Below are positions 8,577 to 15,627 of a DNA stretch of 64,000 nucleotides, in pieces (position 1 is the stretch's first letter; the number at the start of each line of letters is the position of its first letter). Position numbers and translations under genes: made by a program. This DNA comes from CAIWHR01 sp963836265 (GTDB lineage Bacteria; Pseudomonadota; Gammaproteobacteria; Burkholderiales; Casimicrobiaceae). The DNA lies in the NCBI GenBank assembly GCA_963836265.1, contig CAWIIO010000002.1:248001-312000 (forward strand), given 5' to 3'. A model generated the notes under the pieces. It was not told the DNA's origin and did no database searches. It worked only from the letters and a program-made list of their open reading frames with translations.

Positions 8577-8936
8577 ATGCTGACTCGAAACGAAAGCACT
8601 CGCTGGAAGGGCGCCGGCCGGGGACGGCCGGCGCGCCTCGCCCTGGCGTCGCGCAAGCCGCCGCACCCGGGCGAGTTCCTCGCGACGCGCTTCATGAAGC
8701 CGCTCTCGATCACGCAGACCGAGTTGGCCGAGGCGCTCGACGTCTCGCGCCGGCGCGTCAACGAGCTGATCAACGGCCGCCGCTCGATCACGCCGGACAC
8801 CGCGGTGCGGCTCGCGATGTATTTCGGCAACGATGCGGCGTTCTGGATGCACCTGCAGGTGGCGTGGGACATGCATGCGGCGGTGCGCGACGTCGTTACG
8901 CGCGAGCCGCGCAAGCGCAGTCCGCGAAGGGCGTAA
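8577..8936 (+). CDS. HigA-family XRE antitoxin-like regulator, apparently orphan
   Basis: About 119 residues from the ATG at 8577; an upstream in-frame start at 8505 would overlap hoxZ and adds only a low-complexity leader. The core PHPGEFLATRFMKPLSITQTELAEALDVSRRRVNELINGRRSITPDTAVRLAMYF is the HigA/VapI-type helix-turn-helix, with the typical PPHPGE entry and FWMHLQ exit. HigA normally pairs with a HigB RNase toxin encoded immediately upstream; here hoxZ is upstream and no toxin-like frame is seen. It may be a solitary regulator or the remnant of a toxin-antitoxin pair inserted between hoxZ and hoxM. DNA binding is expected, the target is unknown. Confidence 0.85.
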   Translation: MLTRNESTRWKGAGRGRPARLALASRKPPHPGEFLATRFMKPLSITQTELAEALDVSRRRVNELINGRRSITPDTAVRLAMYFGNDAAFWMHLQVAWDMHAAVRDVVTREPRKRSPRRA

Positions 8937-9030
8937 GCCTTACCCGCGCCTTTTGGGACCCTGAGTCACGCCAAGCGCCTGCGCGCCGCGAGCTTCCGCG
9001 GCGATGGTCGCGCAAACGGCTACGAGGTCG

Positions 9031-9213
9031 TCAAAGCTGCGCCTCGTGCCTGCGCGGGCTGATCGGCAGGACCTTCGTTCTCGCTTCGGCCTCGGCCTGC
9101 GCGTTTGCCTGTTCGCGCAGCCGTTGCTCGCGGCGAATCCTCGCGAACGTCTTGCGCAGGTCGGTTTCGACGCTAGGGGTGTAACGGAATGCAGGGTCGA
9201 GGATCGATTTCAT
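9031..9213 (-). CDS. small conserved-type hypothetical protein, 60 aa
   Basis: Short protein beginning MKSILDPAFRYTPSVETDLR and continuing as a highly charged helix (RKTFARIRREQRLREQANAQ region) rich in Arg, Glu and Gln. The ATG at 9213 has AGAGG six bases upstream. I recall similar MKSILDP-type short proteins in betaproteobacteria but know of no function. No signal peptide, membrane segment or metal motif. It is antisense to the surrounding hydrogenase genes and lies in the segment that interrupts them. Confidence 0.6.
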   Translation of the reverse strand: MKSILDPAFRYTPSVETDLRKTFARIRREQRLREQANAQAEAEARTKVLPISPRRHEAQL

Positions 9214-9300
9214 AGGCCTCTCCGTGCCCGGCGTCTCCGTTGGCGGACGACGTCGAATCGCGTCGCCCGCCAAGTGCACGCCGGACAGTTTGCCGCTACC

Positions 9301-9654
9301 TCACTTCTGCCCCGTGCTGCCCGACGAATAGCCTCCGGTCGAGGTGTGTCCGGCACCCATCGAGCTCTGTCCGGCACCCATCGTCGAGGTGTCCTTCTTG
9401 CCCATCGCGTGCTCGTGCGCCGCCTTTGCGTCCTTCTGGCAGCTCTCTTTCAGGGCGCCGGTCTTGGCATTGCAGGCCTCGAGCGCTGCCTTGTAATCCG
9501 CGTCGGCCTTGGCCTTGTCCGCGGTCGCTGCGCCGGTCATCTTCGAGGTGTCGGCTTGCGGCCGAGTTGCGGTGGATGGCGTTTGCGCCTGAACACCCAT
9601 GGCGAACGCACCGATGACCACTGCGTACATCGCTTCGCGCATCGAAAGCTTCAT
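9301..9654 (-). CDS. small secreted hypothetical protein
   Basis: 117 residues. The ATG at 9654 starts a signal peptide (MKLSMREAMYAVVIGAFAMG, predicted cleavage after VQA). The mature part is Ala/Lys/Asp-rich with two cysteines (LEACNAKTG and KESCQKDA) and ends in a low-complexity Gly/Ser/Thr tail in which MGAGQSSMGAGHTSTGG is internally repeated. A GGGAG ribosome-binding site precedes the start. Cysteine-pair-containing periplasmic proteins of this sort are common in beta-proteobacteria without known role. It opens leftwards, away from hoxM. Confidence 0.7.
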   Translation of the reverse strand: MKLSMREAMYAVVIGAFAMGVQAQTPSTATRPQADTSKMTGAATADKAKADADYKAALEACNAKTGALKESCQKDAKAAHEHAMGKKDTSTMGAGQSSMGAGHTSTGGYSSGSTGQK

Positions 9655-9966
9655 GAAAATCTCCCGCTCAATGGAAAATAAACGCCTCTCACCTGTCGCC
9701 GGCGGGCGGTCCGATGCCCGCCGATCGGTGTGGCTGACGCAACGCGCATGCCAAATCCTTTCCCCTTTCACTACAGGGAGTTGGCGAGTCGTCGCCGACG
9801 AATTCCCGGGCAGCGCCGGAAATTTTTTCCCTACCGCGTGGAGCGAATTCCACGTTCAGAGTCGCTGCCCTGCGGAGCCACCCCGGCTTCGCTTGACCTA
9901 ACTCAATACGCGGGCTCGTCGCGGCGGTAGGCTTCGCTCTGTTACGACAGACGTTACAAAAGGGCG
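9655..9966. promoter_or_regulatory. intergenic control region upstream of hoxM
   Basis: A 312-bp divergent spacer with no credible gene. It contains an FNR-type box (9893-9906), a weak -10-like TAGGCT (9928-9933) and a GTTAC direct repeat of 12-bp period (9941-9957) that repeats a motif seen upstream of hoxK. The AAAAGGG ribosome-binding site of hoxM follows. It provides the accessory genes with a promoter of their own. Confidence 0.55.
9893..9906 (+). promoter_or_regulatory. FNR/ANR-type box upstream of hoxM
   Basis: TTGACCTAACTCAA keeps the TTGA-N6-TCAA core of FNR/Crp-family sites. A class II start site would fall near 9941, with TAGGCT at 9928-9933 as a modest -10. It is the second such box in the hydrogenase island. 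Confidence 0.5.
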
Positions 9967-10596
9967 ATGGAAGGCCGCTGCGAAGCGCTGGTGCTGGGAA
10001 TCGGCAACGTGCTCTGGGCCGACGAGGGATTCGGCGTGCGCGCGGTCGAGGCGCTGCATGCGACGTACGCGTTCCCCTCGGCGGTCGTGCTGAAGGATGG
10101 CGGAACGCTCGGCCTCAACCTCTACGACGCCATCGCCACATCGCGGCGCGTGCTGGTGTTCGACGCGATCGACGTTCGCCGCGAGCCGGGCGCGCTCATC
10201 GTGCTGCGCGACGCCGAAGTGCCCGCATGGGGGCGCACGAAGCTCTCGCCGCACCAGAACGGCTTCAATGACGTTCTCGCGCTCGCGCAGCTCAACGGCT
10301 GCGCGCCGGAAACGATCGTCGCCGTCGGCGTGGAGCCGCAGGAGCTTTCCGACTTCGGCGGCAGCCTCACCGAGACCGTCAGGAAACGCCTTCCCGACGC
10401 CGTGGCGCTCGCTGCGCGCGAGCTGGCACTGTGGGGATATCCGGGGAAGCAGCGGCGCGCCGGAACCCGTTTCGAGCCGCTCAACGCTCGCTCTCTCGCG
10501 CTCGACGCCTACGAGTCGGGACGGCCCTCGGCGGCGGAGGCGTGCCGCGTCGGCGACCCGCGCGTGCTCGCGCGCGCAGATCCGCGGAGACGCTGA
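9967..10596 (+). CDS. hoxM: hydrogenase maturation endopeptidase (HyaD/HoxM family)
   Basis: 209 residues. Cleaves the C-terminal extension of the large subunit after nickel insertion. The N-terminus LVLGIGNVLWADEGFG is the family signature; E20, D66 (VFDAID) and H96 (LSPHQN) correspond to the nickel-sensing residues of E. coli HybD. The first ~165 residues cover the protease; the last ~40 (after KQRRAG) are an Arg/Ala-rich extension beyond the usual length. The stop is followed one base later by the GTG of hoxL. Its substrate is almost certainly HoxG, encoded 2.2 kb upstream. Confidence 0.95.
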   Translation: MEGRCEALVLGIGNVLWADEGFGVRAVEALHATYAFPSAVVLKDGGTLGLNLYDAIATSRRVLVFDAIDVRREPGALIVLRDAEVPAWGRTKLSPHQNGFNDVLALAQLNGCAPETIVAVGVEPQELSDFGGSLTETVRKRLPDAVALAARELALWGYPGKQRRAGTRFEPLNARSLALDAYESGRPSAAEACRVGDPRVLARADPRRR

Positions 10597-10597
10597 C

Positions 10598-10909
10598 GTG
10601 TGCGTCGGCATTCCGATGCAAGTGCAAGTTGCCGGCGCGGACGGCCGCGCGGCGATCTGCGCTGGACGCGGCCGGCGCGAGCGGATCGACGTCGCACTGG
10701 TCGGCGATCAACCGGTCGGCGCGTGGATTCTCGCCTACCAGGGCTCGGCGGTGCGTACGCTGACGCCGCAAGAGGCCGCGCAGACCGATGCCGCGCTCGA
10801 TGCGCTCGAGGCCGCGCTCGCCGGCGTTTCTGGCGTCGACGAATACTTCGCGGATCTCGTGGGCCGCGTGCCGCAATTGCCGCCGCACCTCAGGACGAAG
10901 ACGCCATGA
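10598..10909 (+). CDS. hoxL: HypC-family hydrogenase chaperone (HoxL/HupF)
   Basis: 103 residues from a GTG start at 10598, chosen because it restores the family N-terminus MCVGIPMQV directly after the hoxM stop. The essential Cys2 is present; in HypC proteins it binds the Fe(CN)2CO precursor together with HypD. HoxL/HupF is the dedicated paralogue that helps the O2-tolerant enzyme mature in air. The true HypC is encoded separately at 17985. The C-terminal half is longer than in HypC (LTPQEAAQTDAALDALEAAL). Its stop overlaps the hoxO start (ATGA). Confidence 0.9.
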   Translation: MCVGIPMQVQVAGADGRAAICAGRGRRERIDVALVGDQPVGAWILAYQGSAVRTLTPQEAAQTDAALDALEAALAGVSGVDEYFADLVGRVPQLPPHLRTKTP

Positions 10910-11379
10910 CGATTCCCGTTGCCGCGACCGCCGCCGCCGCGCGCGCCCATCCGCTGCTCGCGCAGCTCTTCACGAAGCACGGTGCAAGCGAGGTCGACGC
11001 GACGAACTTCGACACGTTTACGCGACGGGCTGGCCACACGCTGCTGCTGTTCGCCGAGGATCCGGTGCGATACCGGGAAACGCTCGACCTCGCGGTGATC
11101 GTGCCCGAGCTCGCGAAGGCGTTTGCGGGCCGCTTCGGCGTCGGCGTCCTGCTGCCGGACGCAGCGCGGGCGTTTCATTCGCGCTACGGATTCCGCCGCT
11201 GGCCGGCGATCGTCATGCTGAAGGGCGGCGAGTACGTCGGCGCGATCGACGGTTTGCGCGACTGGGACGAGTACGGCCAGGAAATCGCCCGGCTTCTCGC
11301 CGCGGCGCCGACGCGCCCGCCCGCGATCGGCATCGCCGTCAGGGGCGCAACCGAAGGCTCCGGCGCCTGCGGTGCGTGA
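10906..11379 (+). CDS. hoxO: thioredoxin-like hydrogenase small-subunit chaperone (HoxO/HupG/HyaE)
   Basis: 157 residues with a thioredoxin fold lacking the CXXC pair: LLAQLFTKHGASEVDATNFD, LLLFAEDPVRYRETLDLAVI and YGFRRWPAIVMLKGGEYVG are the family blocks. HyaE/HoxO proteins bind the Tat signal of the small subunit and protect its iron-sulfur cluster assembly before export. The ATG overlaps the hoxL stop. The last ~20 residues are variable. Confidence 0.9.
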   Translation: MTIPVAATAAAARAHPLLAQLFTKHGASEVDATNFDTFTRRAGHTLLLFAEDPVRYRETLDLAVIVPELAKAFAGRFGVGVLLPDAARAFHSRYGFRRWPAIVMLKGGEYVGAIDGLRDWDEYGQEIARLLAAAPTRPPAIGIAVRGATEGSGACGA

Positions 11380-11404
11380 ATTTCGCGAGCGAAAGGATTC
11401 CACG

Positions 11405-12271
11405 ATGTCCGATTTTCCGCTGCCGGTACGCATGATCGGCCCAGGATCGCAGCCGGATGAGGAGGAGCTGCAGTACCTCCCGCTGCCGCACGAGATGAGT
11501 ACGTTCCGGATGCCCGATGTCCCGGAGCGCGTCGACACGGCGGCGCTGCGCGCCTCGCGCGATCTGCTGGCGGCGTTCTCCGCCGCGATGGAGCGCTGGA
11601 ATCCCGCCGCGAGCACCGACGGGCCGCGCTTCGATCTTTCCGGGATGCCGGCCGATGCGCTGGTGGTCACGAACCAGATGCTGGGGGAAGGCGAGGTCGG
11701 CATCACGATCGAGGGCCGGCCGTCGTTTCGCATCCAGGAGAGCGTGTTCACCGGCATCTGGCGCGTCTGCGCGTTCGACGTGAGCGGCGAGACGATCGGC
11801 GACTGGCTCGAAGCGGCGGCATTGCCGCGCGTGGTGGCCGATGCGGCGCGGCAGGGCTCGCTGCCGCGGATCGCGGTACCGCCAACGCCTTCGGGCGCGA
11901 TGAATTCGCCGGCGCTCTTAGTCGAGATCGACGCGCAGATGCGCGAGCCCGCGCCGGGCGGGCGCGCGCACGTCATCAATCTGACGCTGTTCCCGCTGAC
12001 GCCCGATGACCATCAGGTGCTCGGCAGCGCGCTGCCGGTCGGGCCGGTGGCGATGATTGCGCGTGGCTTCGGCAATTGCCGCATCACGTCGACCGGCGCC
12101 CGCGACGTCTGGCGCGTCCAGTATTTCAACAGCATGAACACGCTGATCCTCGACACGATCGAGATCGTCGCCGTGCCGGAAGTGGCGCTCGCCGCGATGG
12201 AAGACCTCGACGACAGCCGCGTGCGGTTGGCCGAGCTCGTGGAGTGGATGAGCGAGTCGTGTGCCGACTGA
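11405..12271 (+). CDS. hoxQ: hydrogenase expression/formation protein HoxQ (HupH/HyaF)
   Basis: 288 residues from the ATG at 11405; an upstream in-frame start adds only an unmatched leader. The family features are the acidic DEEELQYLPLPHEMSTFRMP block near the N-terminus, LGEGEVGITIEG in the middle and the C-terminal RGFGNCRITSTG and VWRVQYFNSMNTLILDTIEI segments. HyaF/HoxQ works with HoxO on the small subunit of O2-tolerant hydrogenases. It lies between hoxO (25 bp) and hoxR (23 bp) in the expected order. Confidence 0.93.
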   Translation: MSDFPLPVRMIGPGSQPDEEELQYLPLPHEMSTFRMPDVPERVDTAALRASRDLLAAFSAAMERWNPAASTDGPRFDLSGMPADALVVTNQMLGEGEVGITIEGRPSFRIQESVFTGIWRVCAFDVSGETIGDWLEAAALPRVVADAARQGSLPRIAVPPTPSGAMNSPALLVEIDAQMREPAPGGRAHVINLTLFPLTPDDHQVLGSALPVGPVAMIARGFGNCRITSTGARDVWRVQYFNSMNTLILDTIEIVAVPEVALAAMEDLDDSRVRLAELVEWMSESCAD

Positions 12272-12294
12272 GCTGTCGCGGTATCCGGACCGAC

Positions 12295-12507
12295 ATGACC
12301 AAGTTCGAAAGCTTCGGCGATGCCGCGCAAATCGGGCCCGGCACGCGAATGGAATGCAAGATCTGCTGGTACGTCTACGATCCGGCGGAGGGCGACGTCG
12401 TCTGGCAGATTGCGCCCGAGACTCCTTTTGCCCATCTGCCACCGCACTGGACCTGCCCGAACTGCTCGGCGACGAAGGACCAGTTCCTCGTGTTGGCCGA
12501 CAAGTAG
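12295..12507 (+). CDS. hoxR: hydrogenase-associated rubredoxin
   Basis: 70 residues with the two iron-binding pairs C21/C24 (MECKICWYVYDP) and C54/C57 (WTCPNCSA). The P-E-TPFAHLPPHW segment is the usual rubredoxin region before the second pair. HoxR/HupI rubredoxins are required for hydrogenase activity at high oxygen in other bacteria, probably by supplying electrons during iron-sulfur cluster assembly. It carries a ~15-residue N-terminal extension relative to plain rubredoxins. Confidence 0.95.
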   Translation: MTKFESFGDAAQIGPGTRMECKICWYVYDPAEGDVVWQIAPETPFAHLPPHWTCPNCSATKDQFLVLADK

Positions 12508-12514
12508 GTCGAAG

Positions 12515-13087
12515 ATGAACGCCGTCTCCGACCCTGCCCTGCTTTCCGACCCCAGCGCGCGGCTGACCGACGTCTTCCGCGCCGTTGCGCGGCGGATGAC
12601 GGGGCTCGCGTTCGTCAATCCGGCGCTCGACGTCGAGGCTGTCGGCTTCGCGCCGTGGGAAGGGCGCTGGCTCGGCGTGATGCTGACGCCGTGGTTCATG
12701 AATCTCACGCTGACGCCGCGCGATCCTGCCGCCTGGCGGCCGCTCGCCGCGGGGGAAAAGCGCCGTTACCGGTTCCCTGCCGGTGATTACGAGTTCGTCG
12801 GCGCGCGCGACGACGTTATCGGCGAGTACCAGGTGTGCTCGCTGTTTTCGCCGCTGCTGGAGTTCGACGATCAGGAAACGGCGCGCCTCGTCGCCGCGCT
12901 CGCGCGCGAAGCGCTGTTCGATCCGGCGAATGCGGAAGTGCGGGAAATGCCGGTGGCGAACCTTTCCCTGGAGGCACAACGGGCGCCCGGACCGCTCGCA
13001 CGACTCAAGGAGAACCTGGACGCCCCGCTGTCGAAGCGCGATTTCCTGCGCGGGCGCTTCGGGGGCGATCGTGACCCTCGAGGGTGA
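12515..13087 (+). CDS. hoxT: HybE-family hydrogenase chaperone (HoxT/HupJ)
   Basis: 190 residues starting at the ATG at 12515, 7 bp after hoxR. The central block VGFAPWEGRWLGVMLTPWFM and the FPAGDYEFVG...GEYQVCSLFSP region are typical of HybE/HoxT. The C-terminal KRDFLRGRF motif also occurs in this family. HybE binds a Tat signal in the E. coli hydrogenase 2 system; HoxT is needed for full activity of the membrane-bound enzyme in air. Its end overlaps the hoxV start by 17 bp. Confidence 0.88.
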   Translation: MNAVSDPALLSDPSARLTDVFRAVARRMTGLAFVNPALDVEAVGFAPWEGRWLGVMLTPWFMNLTLTPRDPAAWRPLAAGEKRRYRFPAGDYEFVGARDDVIGEYQVCSLFSPLLEFDDQETARLVAALAREALFDPANAEVREMPVANLSLEAQRAPGPLARLKENLDAPLSKRDFLRGRFGGDRDPRG

Positions 13088-14204
13088 CATCGTGGTGCGG
13101 CTCGCCTGGGACGGACAGCGCGTGCGCGACGTCCGCATCCGGTCGACGCGCGCCTTCGCGGCGGGCCGCGTGCTGGGCGGCAAGACCGGCGTCGAAGCGG
13201 CGGCGATGGTGCCGCTGCTGTACTCGATCTGCGGCCACGCTCAAGGTGCCGCCGCGGCTGCGGCGATCGAAGCGGCGGAGGGTGTCGAGGCCGCGTCCGA
13301 CGCAATTGCGGTGCGCGAATTGTCAGTCGTGCTGGAGACGATTGCCGAATACCTGTGGCGTATCCTGATCGACTGGCCGGAAGCGATGGGACGTTCCCGC
13401 CAGGCGTCGCCTGTTGCCGCGGCGCGCCGACAGATCGCCGCGAGCGCGGCCTCGGGCACGAGCGCGACCGCCGGGCTGTCCACGGCGCTCACACACGTCG
13501 CCGAGCTCTACGTCTATGGCGAAGCCCCCGTCGCCTGGCTCGATCGCAGCGACGTCGATGCGCTCGACCGCTGGGCGCGGAGCGTGTCGACCCTTCCGGC
13601 CACGCTCCTGCGCGAGCTGATCGACACCGCGCCGACGCTCGGCGCGAGCGACGTTCCGCTGATGCCCGTGCCGCGGCGCGATGCGCTCGTTGCCGCGGTG
13701 CTGCCGGCGATGCGCGCGACGCCGGCCTTCGAGCGGGCGCCGGAGTGGGATGGCGCACCGGCCGAAACGGGTGCGCTCGCACGCACGCACGCGCATCCGC
13801 TCGTCGCGGCGCTGCGCTCGCACTGGGGCAATTCCGTGCCGACGCGAATGGTGGCGCGGCTCGTCGAATTGGCGCTCTTGCTCCGCACGCTTTCCGGCGC
13901 TCGCTCGCCCGGCGGCGGCATGCGGCGGGTCGAGGCGTTTGCGCTGAACCCGGGCGAGGGCGTGGCGGCGGTGGAAACGGCGCGCGGGCTGCTGTTGCAC
14001 CGGGCGTGCGTCGACCAGGGCCGCATCGCGAGCTACCAGATCGTCGCGCCGACCGAGTGGAATTTTCATCGCGACGGCCCGTTGACGCGCGGGCTCGCGG
14101 GGCTGCCCGCCGCCGACGAAGCGACGCTCAGGCGACACGCGCGGCTCGCCGTGCAGGCGCTCGATCCGTGCGTCGCCTTTGCAGTCGAGGTTGCGCATGC
14201 ATGA
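13071..14204 (+). CDS. hoxV: HoxV/HupK scaffold protein, a degenerate hydrogenase large-subunit homologue
   Basis: 377 residues from a GTG at 13071 within the end of hoxT. HoxV/HupK is thought to be a scaffold for the Fe(CN)2CO group before transfer to HoxG. The relationship to the large subunit is visible: an N-terminal SICGHAQ replaces RICGVC, and the C-terminal DPCVAFAVEVAHA replaces DPCxxCxxH with the second cysteine missing, so only one cysteine of each pair remains. The stop overlaps hypA. Confidence 0.9.
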   Translation: MTLEGDIVVRLAWDGQRVRDVRIRSTRAFAAGRVLGGKTGVEAAAMVPLLYSICGHAQGAAAAAAIEAAEGVEAASDAIAVRELSVVLETIAEYLWRILIDWPEAMGRSRQASPVAAARRQIAASAASGTSATAGLSTALTHVAELYVYGEAPVAWLDRSDVDALDRWARSVSTLPATLLRELIDTAPTLGASDVPLMPVPRRDALVAAVLPAMRATPAFERAPEWDGAPAETGALARTHAHPLVAALRSHWGNSVPTRMVARLVELALLLRTLSGARSPGGGMRRVEAFALNPGEGVAAVETARGLLLHRACVDQGRIASYQIVAPTEWNFHRDGPLTRGLAGLPAADEATLRRHARLAVQALDPCVAFAVEVAHA

Positions 14205-14538
14205 AATGGCGCTCGCCGAAGGGATGCTCGAGATCGTCGAGGACGCCGCGCGGGCGAGCGGTGCGTCGCGTGTCGCGTCCGTCTGCCTCGAGCTGGGCGC
14301 GCTGTCGCACGTCGAGCCGGAGGCGCTTCGCTTCTGCTTCGACGCGGTGACGCGCGGCGGCCCGGCGGCTAGAGCGCGGCTCGACATCGTCACGACGCCC
14401 GGTGAAGCGTGGTGCATGCCGTGCGGCACGCGCGTTGCCGTCACGGCGCGCGGCGAGGCCTGTCCGCGCTGCGGCAGCTATCAGGTCGAGGTCATCGCGG
14501 GCGAGGACATGCGAGTACGGGAAATCGAGATTGCGTGA
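14197..14538 (+). CDS. hypA: hydrogenase nickel insertion protein HypA
   Basis: 113 residues. The MHEMALAEG start contains the conserved nickel-binding His2, and the zinc site is formed by CMPCG and CPRCG. HypA with HypB delivers nickel to the large subunit. The ATG lies inside the end of hoxV (8-bp overlap), joining the hox and hyp segments into one transcriptional unit. Confidence 0.96.
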   Translation: MHEMALAEGMLEIVEDAARASGASRVASVCLELGALSHVEPEALRFCFDAVTRGGPAARARLDIVTTPGEAWCMPCGTRVAVTARGEACPRCGSYQVEVIAGEDMRVREIEIA

Positions 14539-14583
14539 ATGCCGGAGCGGTGCGTCCGGCGCCAACTGACAGAAAGAAGAGCC

Positions 14584-15615
14584 ATGTGCACAACCTGCGG
14601 CTGCGGTCACGGCGAGACACGGATCGACGGCGCGTCCGTCGACGATTCTGCACCTGCGCATGTGCATGCCGAGGGGGCGCCGCACGCGCATCCGCACGAC
14701 GCTCCGCGCGGGGAGGCGGAGCCTGCTGGCGCGCACGGTCACCGCCACGCCGACGGCACGTGGCATCGGCATGCTCACGACGGCCACTCGCATGACCATG
14801 GTCTCGGCGCCGCCGGCGGGCTCGGCGCCGCGCACGCCCCCGGACTCGCGCCGTCGCGCGTCGTGCAGATCGAGCAGGACATCCTCGCGAAAAACAATGC
14901 GTTCGCAGCAGCCAACCGGCGAATGCTTCGCGACCGCGGCATCTTCGCGCTCAATCTCGTCTCGAGTCCGGGCTCCGGCAAGACGACGCTTCTCGTTCGC
15001 ACGATCGACGCGCTCAAAGGCCGCGTTCCGGTTTCGGTGATCGAAGGCGACCAGCAGACCTCGCTCGACGCCGATCGCGTGCGCGCGACCGGCGCTCCCG
15101 CCGTGCAGGTAAACACCGGCAGGGGCTGCCATCTCGACGCACACATGGTGGGCCATGCGCTGACGACATTGCAGCCGGTCGACGGCAGCCTGCTGCTGAT
15201 CGAAAACGTCGGCAATCTCGTCTGCCCCGCCGCGTTCGATCTGGGCGAAGCGCACAAGGTCGTGATCCTCTCGGTCACCGAAGGCGAGGACAAGCCGCTC
15301 AAGTACCCGGACATGTTTCATGCGGCGGACCTGCTCGTCCTGAACAAGATCGATCTCCTCCCTTACGTGCAGTTCGATGCCGATGCGGCGATCGGCTACG
15401 CCCGCCGCGTGCGACCCGGTCTCGACGCGTTGCGCGTCGCGGCCACGACCGGCGCGGGCTTCGAGGCGTGGATCGCGTGGCTGATCGACGGTGTTGCGCA
15501 AGCGAAGGCCGCGCGCGACGCGGACAACGCAGCGCTCCGCCTGCGCGTTGCCGAGCTCGAGGCCGAAGTCACGGCGCGGCGCGCGTCCCGCGACATGCAA
15601 CGGACCTCCGCGTAA
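14584..15615 (+). CDS. hypB: hydrogenase nickel incorporation GTPase HypB
   Basis: 343 residues from the ATG at 14584. The N-terminus MCTTCGCGHGE holds the CxxCGC high-affinity nickel site known from E. coli HypB. It is followed by a His-rich stretch (~residues 20-85, about 14 histidines, e.g. WHRHAHDGHSHDHG) that can store nickel. The G domain has P-loop SSPGSGKTTLL, GDQQTS and NKIDLLP. An AGAAAGAAGAG tract precedes the start. The last ~30 residues form an Ala/Arg-rich helix. Confidence 0.96.
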   Translation: MCTTCGCGHGETRIDGASVDDSAPAHVHAEGAPHAHPHDAPRGEAEPAGAHGHRHADGTWHRHAHDGHSHDHGLGAAGGLGAAHAPGLAPSRVVQIEQDILAKNNAFAAANRRMLRDRGIFALNLVSSPGSGKTTLLVRTIDALKGRVPVSVIEGDQQTSLDADRVRATGAPAVQVNTGRGCHLDAHMVGHALTTLQPVDGSLLLIENVGNLVCPAAFDLGEAHKVVILSVTEGEDKPLKYPDMFHAADLLVLNKIDLLPYVQFDADAAIGYARRVRPGLDALRVAATTGAGFEAWIAWLIDGVAQAKAARDADNAALRLRVAELEAEVTARRASRDMQRTSA

Positions 15616-15627
15616 CGGCCCGGACCC

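Noticed and set aside
10598..10909. Considered as a duplicate hypC
   Set aside because: The longer C-terminus and position between hoxM and hoxO identify it as HoxL/HupF; the genuine hypC lies before hypD.
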